This document shows, piece by piece, positions 56,792 through 64,000 of a DNA stretch of 64,000 nt; positions within the stretch are counted from its first letter, which is position 1; each line of letters opens with the position of its first letter. The position numbers were made by a program, and so were the translations under genes. The stretch is taken from NCBI RefSeq assembly GCF_000710775.1, contig NZ_JOJP01000001.1:3030744-3094743 (forward strand), in the 5' to 3' direction. The notes under the pieces were generated by a model that was not told where the DNA came from, did no database searches, and was given only the letters and a program-made list of their open reading frames with translations. The DNA comes from Endozoicomonas elysicola. Its GTDB lineage: Bacteria; Pseudomonadota; Gammaproteobacteria; Pseudomonadales; Endozoicomonadaceae.

Positions 56792-58813
56792 TTAGTTTTG
56801 CGCCATTGGTGAGCTGTTTTTAAAGGGGTTAAAGTGTGGCCTTAGCTTCCATGCGGGATGGTCTTGATCTCTTGCTAAAATACTTTTCTCCACCGTAGCA
56901 CCAAGCAACATTAACAGGTATTCACTGTTGTTATTGCCCATCAGTTGAAGGCCTATTGGCAGATAGTTTTCATCAAAGCCACACTGAACCGTAACTCGAG
57001 GGCCGCCGGTAAGGTTTGCGAGCCCGGTATGTGCTGTCATCAGATATGTTTTTGCCAGATTTAGTTCTCCATTATCAAAAACCTGAAACCAGGGACGCTC
57101 AGCTTTAGGAGCTGTCGTTAACAAGGTAGGCATGACGATGACATCGACTTTTGAAAATATGTTGTTCTGGAAATGATGGGTAAGTCTTTTCTTGTTTTCT
57201 TTTGCGTTTTCAATAGTGCTTCGGTCAAGTGATAACCCCATAATCAACGCCAGTTCAGTCTCGGCTGGAATGCCTTTATCGATAAATCCTGCTTTACCTT
57301 CTGCTTCCCCCCGCCCAAAGAGCACGGTGTGGGTATCCCACAGTGGTTTTTCATAGTCTTCTGGTAAGTAGTGCATTGCGAGCAGCTGCGGGGATAAACC
57401 TTCACGCTGTTGAAGGTTATTAATAAGTGTTTCAAGGCACGTTAAAGTTACAGTAGCAACGTCTCTGGATGCGTGTTGGAACCATCCAGGATCAACACCA
57501 ATTCGAAGATTGCTCAGAGCTTCAAGAACGTGACTCGTTGGTACTTTTTGGCTGGTGACCCTATAGCCTTCAGCAAGATCGAAGAATGACTGTCCCAGAA
57601 GACCAATAGCGACCAGGCCCGGGGCAGCATCATCATAGTTTTTGGCAGTAATCTTGCCCTCTGTTGGCTTCAGTCCAGGGATTCCAGTGTTTGCTGCAGG
57701 AATGGAGACAGAGCCTCCACCATCAGTTCCTATTGCCAGTGGGCCTCCTATACCGACAAACATTGCGGATCCACTGGATGACCCTCCCGGGATATAGGCA
57801 CTGTTATAAATATTTCCCATTCGGGGATAGTGGGGGTTCAGGCCAAAAGCACCCAGGCCAAAAATATGTTGATTGCTTTTGCCCAACACTATGGCACCTT
57901 CATCAGTCATTCGTTTGACCACTTCTGACTGGCTTTCTCTGGTATGAGAAGGAAAGTGTCTGTCAACGCGTAGCGGGTCCAGGCCATAGGATGTGGTATA
58001 GCCGGGTACACTGATCTCATCCTTCACAACAACTGGAATGCCATCAAGTGCTTTAATTATTCCAGCCAGTCGGCATTTCTCAATATCTCCAGAATAGAGT
58101 TCCCGACAGTGCTCCCACCTTTCAGCTGATGATTTGGCCTGATTCACTGCAAGTGTCTGGTTCCGCTTAATGACTATGTCTTTCACATGCCATGGGGCAT
58201 GATGATCAAGCCACCGGTAAAAATTGTTTACTACATCTTCAGGTTGTAAATGATTATTTGCGTAGTGGTAGTAAAAGTATCCTATGCCGCTCTCACCAGT
58301 ATTAATCCTATTAAATGTTGCTAACTCAGCCCCCTGATTCTGGTATTCAGTCTCATATATTCTTGGACTGATTTGTTCAGTGATGTCAGGGTTTAGATCA
58401 TGAAGCGCCTGTTCATCAAACAGTATTGGGTTCTTTGGTGTAATGCCACTTTCCGGTAGTAAGCTATTTACCTTATGTTCTCTGTTCATTCTGAATTGAA
58501 CTGCATCATAAGAACTGGAACCAAATAGCCATAGAAGGTTGGCCATTGGATCGGAAGCCATATTCAGTAGCATCCTTTTACTGGTCAGCTCAAAACCATA
58601 TGCCTGATCAGAACTGCTTAGCCAGGAGGGGATAAATGATTTGGTGATGTGCTTTAAAGGATCGAGGGATTGTTTGATTTCTTCAACGGTAATTTCTGGC
58701 AGTGCGAAGGATATTGAATTATGGAATATAAGTAGTAAGTAAAGCAGTGTTTTTATTATCGAGCTCAGGCGTACTGATGTTAAAAATCCGAGTTGTTTTC
58801 TTATCATCTTCAT
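56792..58813 (-). CDS. Exported amidase-signature hydrolase
   Basis: A 673-residue protein with an N-terminal signal segment (about 18-38) and a 200-residue unassigned N-terminal part. The amidase-signature core begins near 225. The catalytic Lys264 (VVVKDE), the Ser-rich GGSSSGSA (343-350) and nucleophile Ser368 (GTDGGGSVSIP) are present. The C-terminal GGPRVTVQCGFDENYLPIGLQLMG is typical. It would hydrolyse an amide outside the cytoplasm. It is longer than usual (450-500). The gene interrupts the conserved rarA-crcB-serS block. Confidence 0.88.
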   Translation of the reverse strand: MKMIRKQLGFLTSVRLSSIIKTLLYLLLIFHNSISFALPEITVEEIKQSLDPLKHITKSFIPSWLSSSDQAYGFELTSKRMLLNMASDPMANLLWLFGSSSYDAVQFRMNREHKVNSLLPESGITPKNPILFDEQALHDLNPDITEQISPRIYETEYQNQGAELATFNRINTGESGIGYFYYHYANNHLQPEDVVNNFYRWLDHHAPWHVKDIVIKRNQTLAVNQAKSSAERWEHCRELYSGDIEKCRLAGIIKALDGIPVVVKDEISVPGYTTSYGLDPLRVDRHFPSHTRESQSEVVKRMTDEGAIVLGKSNQHIFGLGAFGLNPHYPRMGNIYNSAYIPGGSSSGSAMFVGIGGPLAIGTDGGGSVSIPAANTGIPGLKPTEGKITAKNYDDAAPGLVAIGLLGQSFFDLAEGYRVTSQKVPTSHVLEALSNLRIGVDPGWFQHASRDVATVTLTCLETLINNLQQREGLSPQLLAMHYLPEDYEKPLWDTHTVLFGRGEAEGKAGFIDKGIPAETELALIMGLSLDRSTIENAKENKKRLTHHFQNNIFSKVDVIVMPTLLTTAPKAERPWFQVFDNGELNLAKTYLMTAHTGLANLTGGPRVTVQCGFDENYLPIGLQLMGNNNSEYLLMLLGATVEKSILARDQDHPAWKLRPHFNPFKNSSPMAQN

Positions 58814-58914
58814 TACTTGTTATTACACTTTGGCTTGCTAATGATGGAGTGTTACCAACAATGAAATTTTCGGGTCCATGTACTTCCCCCGTCTCAATAG
58901 TGCTCTTTTCTTTG

Positions 58915-59475
58915 TTATGTTATTGAAAAATGAAAGTTACAGCTGCTAGAACCCAATAAAGGTCTTGATACGTTAAGTTCATATGCAAAGCTGACAACGC
59001 TTTCATACGGAAATAGCTGTGCATTTGCACGAATCTCATCCATTTTTTCTGAGGCTGATTTCTCTGAAAAACCTGAAGCCACAAGGTGATTTTTGAGGTT
59101 TGTCAAAAAAGATGATTCTCCAGTAAGGTCGGCTATTTTCACCGTAGTAGATCTTGAGGAAAATTGATGCCCAGTAGGTGAGACAGCACTTGCAGCAGAG
59201 TTTCTACTTACTGAAATATGTGAGGGCGGGAAAATATATCTTCCAATTTCAAAGAGTATGCAGGCCCCAAAACCCAAGGCTGCTGCTAATGGGGCTGGAG
59301 CGCCTGCCAGCAGGGATAGCCCAAAAGTTGCGATGCCAACAATCACAGAGATAAATCGTCCTTTCCAGCAGGAAGATTCGACAGTTATCATTGACGGTGG
59401 AGTAGGTGGAGTAGGTGGAGTAGGTGGAGTAGGTGGTGTAGGTGGAGTAGGTGGTGTGTAAGTTCCTAACATCAT
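58915..59475 (-). CDS. Unknown membrane protein with a (Thr-Pro-Pro)7 tract
   Basis: A 186-residue protein. Residues 7-27 are seven TPP units, encoded by a 9-bp tandem repeat. One or two membrane segments follow (about 41-82). The C-terminal half is soluble, with a helical segment FLTNLKNHLVASGFSEKSASEK. No family is recognised. The ribosome site is weak. It lies beside the secreted amidase on the same strand, with 101 bp between them. Confidence 0.6.
   Translation of the reverse strand: MMLGTYTPPTPPTPPTPPTPPTPPTPPSMITVESSCWKGRFISVIVGIATFGLSLLAGAPAPLAAALGFGACILFEIGRYIFPPSHISVSRNSAASAVSPTGHQFSSRSTTVKIADLTGESSFLTNLKNHLVASGFSEKSASEKMDEIRANAQLFPYESVVSFAYELNVSRPLLGSSSCNFHFSIT
59396..59458. repeat. 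9-bp tandem repeat (GGTGGAGTA)7
   Basis: Seven consecutive 9-bp units, five exact GGTGGAGTA and two with GGTGGTG. On the minus strand they code for TPP. Copy changes would stay in frame. Confidence 0.92.
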
Positions 59476-59613
59476 AACAAACCGGTAATTGTGAATTAAA
59501 TATTAAACTGGTCAACTCGTTCTCTGCTGACATAGACTGTTAGAATCATCATAAGTTTCTGAATTTAAAAACCTGTATTCTGTTTTCAAACAACTTTGAT
59601 GAAGGGAAAATTA

Positions 59614-60009
59614 ATGCAGTTCATGTTGAACTACCTCGCCGTAGCAGCAGGGGGTGCTCTTGGAGCATTGGCACGCTCGCTTGTTTATGAATGGTATGCG
59701 AAATCCGGTAATGACCAGCTATTCCCTCTGCCCACCTTAACCGTGAATGTCGTTGGCTCTTTTCTTATTGGTATTGGCTGGTATTGTCTGGTGGAAAAAA
59801 GCCTGCTTCCCCCTATCTGGAAAGATTTCGCTACCGTTGGCTTTCTTGGTGCATTAACTACCTTCTCAACATTCTCACTGGATATTTTCCGTCTTTTTCA
59901 GTCTGACCGCTTTATTGAGGCTATTGCCTATATGCTGGCCAGCGTTATTTTGTGTCTTGTAGGAACCTGGTTGGGTTATCAGGGAATCCGGGGGATCCTG
60001 AACGGATAA
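59614..60009 (+). CDS. crcB: Fluoride exporter CrcB/Fluc
   Basis: A 131-residue membrane protein with four helices. The signatures are GGALGALARS, TLTVNVVGSFLIG and GFLGALTTFSTFS (Na+ site and Phe box). It exports fluoride as a dimeric channel. ATG 59614 is chosen because AAGGGA ends 6 nt before it; an ATG at 59599 is an alternative. Adjacent serS is the conserved partner. I saw no fluoride riboswitch upstream. Confidence 0.93.
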   Translation: MQFMLNYLAVAAGGALGALARSLVYEWYAKSGNDQLFPLPTLTVNVVGSFLIGIGWYCLVEKSLLPPIWKDFATVGFLGALTTFSTFSLDIFRLFQSDRFIEAIAYMLASVILCLVGTWLGYQGIRGILNG

Positions 60010-60132
60010 ATATCACCGTTTTAACCCACTATCTTTATCGAATGTCCCGGGCTCATGGTGTATGATCAGCAGTTTACTCTGGACAGAGGTTTTACGCCGG
60101 TCAGGGTAAAAAACCATCATCCAATCAGTTAA

Positions 60133-61434
<1,302 letters not shown>

Positions 61435-61445
61435 TCGATAAAATC

Positions 61446-61476
61446 AAAAAAGGCTTCCTGAATGGAAGCCTTTTTT
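61446..61476. terminator. Bidirectional terminator between serS and MATE gene
   Basis: A 13-bp stem: AAAAAAGGCTTCC (61446-61458), loop TGAAT, GGAAGCCTTTTTT (61464-61476). Confidence 0.93.
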
Positions 61477-61495
61477 AATCTGAACGATAACTCTC

Positions 61496-62881
61496 TCAGG
61501 CTTCAGCCTCTACCGTCAGGTTTTTCAGCCAGTACTTAGCCAGTACGCGATAAAGTACCAGAATGGCTTTAGTTACTTCTTCCATCAGTGCGCAGATAAA
61601 CACCAGGTATAGTGGCCAGTTCCAGATAGTAACGGCTGCCCAGGTCAGTGGTACACCCACAAACCACATACCAATGATATTGATTGCTGCAGTAGCCTTT
61701 ACATCACCGCCACTGCGCAGCACTCCAACGATTCCAGTCAGATTGATTACTCGAATGCACAGAGCAAAACCAGCAATGATCAATACCTCACTGGCCATTT
61801 TCAATGTATCACCTTGAAACTTGCCAAACATTCTGACGATCTGCTCATTGAAAATCAGGGTAAGGAAACCAATCAACAGGGCAATGGCAGGTGCTGCCAG
61901 CATGAAATAGCGGCTTTGTTTCCAAGCCAGTTCAAATTCACCGGCACCAAGCTCTTTGCCAAGAATAATCGAGGTGGCGATGGCGAACCCGATAAACATG
62001 GATATCAGAACTCCTTCAACGGAAGAGATGGCGCTCATTACCGCCAGTTCGACAACACCCATCTGGGCAAACATCAGGTTGTACAGTACGAGACCAAATG
62101 ACCACAGGCCATCCTGGATCAACATAGGTACACAGATACCAATATATTTAATCCAGTGTTTACGATTTTTGCATTGCAGCAAGTCTGCTCTTACTGGCTT
62201 AAGCCCTGGGCGTACTTCAAGAATGTAATAAATGAGCAGTCCAACCTGGATCAGCCGGGAAATTGTGGTTCCCCATGCAGAGCCTGCAACACCGAGGGCA
62301 GGCAGGCCAAAGTGGCCATAGATCAGCAGGTAGTTAAAGAACACGTTCATGAGAATGGTGATAAAGCCAATACGCGTCGGTGTTTTTGCGTCGTTATTGG
62401 TTCTCAGCAGTGCTTCCAGGGGAATTGTGATTGCTACAAAAAGAAAAGATGGTGCCGTGATCACCAGATAGCTACTGCCCAGCGCCTTAAGCGTTACATC
62501 ATTACTGACCAGTCCCATGATCTGCGCCGGAAAAAGCAAATAAATAATGGCGAATGGGGTGGTGATTGCCAGTGCAGCAATAATGGTCTGTACAAGTGTG
62601 CGGCGCACGCCATCCATATTCCGGGCGCCAATATACTGTGCAGACAAAATACTCATCCCACTGCCCAGCGCGGCAATCAGTATCAGGTTAAAGAAGAATA
62701 TTCGGTTACCCATGCCAACAGCCGCGACTTCCGTTTCTCCTAGCTGCGACACCATGAAAATATCGATCAGACCCAATAATGAAAACATCATCGACTGAAT
62801 AGAGATCGGCAGAGCCAGTTGCCATAAGTTGCGCAGGAACTCCCTGTTGGGGGAGCTGTTTTCACAGGTTTGAGTGGTCAT
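61496..62881 (-). CDS. MATE-family efflux transporter
   Basis: A 461-residue protein with about 12 membrane segments in two homologous halves. It starts LWQLALPISIQSMMFSLLGLIDIFMVSQLG, a typical MATE N-terminus. PLEALLRTNNDAKTP and GVAGSAWGTTISRL are also family segments. It is a cation-coupled exporter of drugs or metabolites. It stands alone, convergent with serS, and separates serS from cysG. Confidence 0.93.
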   Translation of the reverse strand: MTTQTCENSSPNREFLRNLWQLALPISIQSMMFSLLGLIDIFMVSQLGETEVAAVGMGNRIFFFNLILIAALGSGMSILSAQYIGARNMDGVRRTLVQTIIAALAITTPFAIIYLLFPAQIMGLVSNDVTLKALGSSYLVITAPSFLFVAITIPLEALLRTNNDAKTPTRIGFITILMNVFFNYLLIYGHFGLPALGVAGSAWGTTISRLIQVGLLIYYILEVRPGLKPVRADLLQCKNRKHWIKYIGICVPMLIQDGLWSFGLVLYNLMFAQMGVVELAVMSAISSVEGVLISMFIGFAIATSIILGKELGAGEFELAWKQSRYFMLAAPAIALLIGFLTLIFNEQIVRMFGKFQGDTLKMASEVLIIAGFALCIRVINLTGIVGVLRSGGDVKATAAINIIGMWFVGVPLTWAAVTIWNWPLYLVFICALMEEVTKAILVLYRVLAKYWLKNLTVEAEA

Positions 62882-63202
62882 AGAGTGACTAACAATTATT
62901 GGTGCCAGAAGCGTGTTTCAATCCATGAAGGAGGAGGAGAGTCTCATTCGGATGTAAACGTTATATCGTCATATTCGATATCAACTGTACTCTCATAGTC
63001 GCATCAGATATAAGTCGGATTTTTCCCTATCCAACATATATAACTTTTAAGAATAAATAGTAAGGAAACATTATTATCTTTATTCTGTCGTATGCTGGTA
63101 AAATCTTGCGATCCATGGCCCGGATTGACTGTGCCGCAGGCCATCAGGTTGTCAATGCAGCCTGATGGCCTTGAGTGAATCATAAGTAATAACGAGAACA
63201 AC
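62882..63202. other. Divergent region between MATE gene and cysG
   Basis: 321 bp. No gene or repeat was recognised. It is AT-rich near 63000-63080. Confidence 0.4.
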
Positions 63203-64000
63203 ATGGACTATCTACCATTATTTCTACAGGTACGTAACCAGAACTGCCTGGTCGTGGGTGGTGGAGATATCGCCCTACGGAAAATTCGACTTCTTAAGGC
63301 TTCCGGTGCCATCGTCAGGGTTGTTGCCAGAGAAATTTGTAAGGATATTCGAGTGTTTCTAGCTGATGGGGATGATCAGCTATTGAATAAATCGTTCGAT
63401 GAGCAGGATCTTGACGACGTCTGTCTCGTTATTGCCGCAACAGATGATAGTGTTGTGAACCAGCAGGTGGCTCTTTCTGCCCAACGTCGTCATCTCTTTG
63501 TGAATGTTGTTGATGATGCGGATGCCGGAAATGCGGTAATGCCTGCTATTGTTGATCGATCCCCGGTAGTTGTGGCTTTTTCTACTGGCGGTAAGGCTCC
63601 TGTACTTGCCCGATTGTTGCGCCAGAAGCTGGAAACGCTTTTACCCCAGGGATATGGCCGGCTCGCAGCGTTGGCGGGTGAGTGTCGTGATATGGTTAAA
63701 GCAAAGTTCAGCCATATTAACGATCGCCGCTATTTCTGGGAGAAAGTCCTGGTTGGTCCTGCTGCAGAAAAGGCACTGACAGGTGACCTGAAAGGAGCCC
63801 GTAAGTTGATTGACCAGACGCTTCAAAGCTCATCTGCGCAGAAAATCGGGGAAGTTTACCTGGTTGGTGGCGGCCCGGGTGATCCGGATCTTCTTACATT
63901 TAAAGCACTACGGTTGATGCAACAGTCAGACGTGGTTCTTCATGATCGCCTGGTGTCTGAAGATGTTCTCGCTCTTTGTCGCCGTGATGCTGATTACATA
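63203..64000 (+). CDS. cysG: Siroheme synthase, N-terminal part (3' end outside window)
   Basis: The frame is open from ATG 63203 to the window end (266 codons). The N-terminal Rossmann domain (CysG-B) begins [13 protein letters not shown] and has [11 protein letters not shown], then [12 protein letters not shown] and [16 protein letters not shown]. The SUMT methyltransferase domain starts near residue 214 with [20 protein letters not shown]. The enzyme converts uroporphyrinogen III to siroheme. The serS-cysG neighbourhood is conserved, here with the MATE gene inserted. Confidence 0.96.
   Translation, partial: MDYLPLFLQVRNQNCLVVGGGDIALRKIRLLKASGAIVRVVAREICKDIRVFLADGDDQLLNKSFDEQDLDDVCLVIAATDDSVVNQQVALSAQRRHLFVNVVDDADAGNAVMPAIVDRSPVVVAFSTGGKAPVLARLLRQKLETLLPQGYGRLAALAGECRDMVKAKFSHINDRRYFWEKVLVGPAAEKALTGDLKGARKLIDQTLQSSSAQKIGEVYLVGGGPGDPDLLTFKALRLMQQSDVVLHDRLVSEDVLALCRRDADYI

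Noticed and set aside
59396-59458. Short regular repeats as a CRISPR array
   Set aside because: Units are 9 bp, contiguous, without spacers, and in frame within a gene; no cas genes nearby.

Overview
The window is a typical gammaproteobacterial chromosome segment with about 48-50% GC by eye. Most genes are housekeeping genes in orders familiar from Pseudomonas, Oceanospirillales and relatives: lpxH-ppiB-glnS-cysS, ffs-dnaX-ybaB-recR, lon-hupB-ppiD, ftsK-lolA-rarA and crcB-serS-cysG. Between these blocks lie lineage-specific genes, including a bacterial pepsin homologue, an ankyrin-like repeat protein and low-complexity Pro/Ser/Thr-rich proteins. This mix suggests a host-associated marine gammaproteobacterium of the Endozoicomonas type. 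That taxonomic guess is inference only.

Layout. 1-2.1 kb: end of a valine/acyl-CoA degradation cluster (acyl-CoA dehydrogenase, enoyl-CoA hydratase, mmsB). 2.4-4.8 kb: nucleoside transporter, small XRE regulator, a MITE-like element and an HU gene. 5.0-6.9 kb: a divergent uspE-like/ompW pair, each with an FNR/Anr box near -41.5. 6.9-9.6 kb: pepsin-like protease, yqhA, miaE. 9.7-14.8 kb: lpxH, ppiB, glnS, a SnoaL-like protein and cysS. 14.8-17.3 kb: two paralogous proteins of unknown function that share a roughly 75-80-residue domain. 17.5-20.1 kb: nrtR divergent from pncA-pncB (NAD salvage), with a repeated operator between them. 20.1-20.9 kb: yybP-ykoY manganese riboswitch and a UPF0016/GDT1 Mn exporter. 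21.2-22.9 kb: frameshifted ankyrin-like gene. 23.3-27.9 kb: SRP RNA, dnaX, ybaB, recR, a DUF72 gene and tRNA-Pro(GGG). 28.5-34 kb: lon, hupB, ppiD. 34-37.2 kb: LysR regulator and glutathione-dependent formaldehyde detoxification (frmA, frmB). 37.3-38.1 kb: a deaminase-fold pseudoenzyme and a ROK-kinase remnant. 38.1-42.9 kb: phnP and an Lrp-type regulator divergent from hpd-phhA (Phe/Tyr catabolism), then a kynurenine-formamidase-like cyclase. 43-51.4 kb: membrane, hydrolase, hemerythrin, yaeQ, yecH and ADP-ribosylglycohydrolase-like genes, a second frameshifted gene and a K+ channel-like protein. 51.7-56.2 kb: ftsK-lolA-rarA. 56.4-59.5 kb: SnoaL-like protein, secreted amidase and a (TPP)7 membrane protein. 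59.6-64 kb: crcB, serS, a MATE transporter and the start of cysG.

Functional links. NrtR very probably represses pncAB. The Lrp-type regulator probably controls hpd (and perhaps phhA) through a duplicated A/T-flanked operator. The LysR regulator lies divergent from frmA and may control formaldehyde detoxification. The two FNR-type sites tie the universal stress protein and OmpW to oxygen limitation.

No clearly new multi-gene defence or biosynthetic system was found. The best candidates for undescribed biology are the paralogous OB/cold-shock-like pair at 14.8-17.3 kb, the catalytically dead deaminase-fold protein at 37.3 kb, the bacterial pepsin at 6.9 kb, the J1-crystallin-like glycohydrolase at 49 kb, the MITE-like terminal repeats, and a strong promoter with no reading frame downstream between lon and hupB. 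No CRISPR array, intact insertion sequence or prophage was seen.
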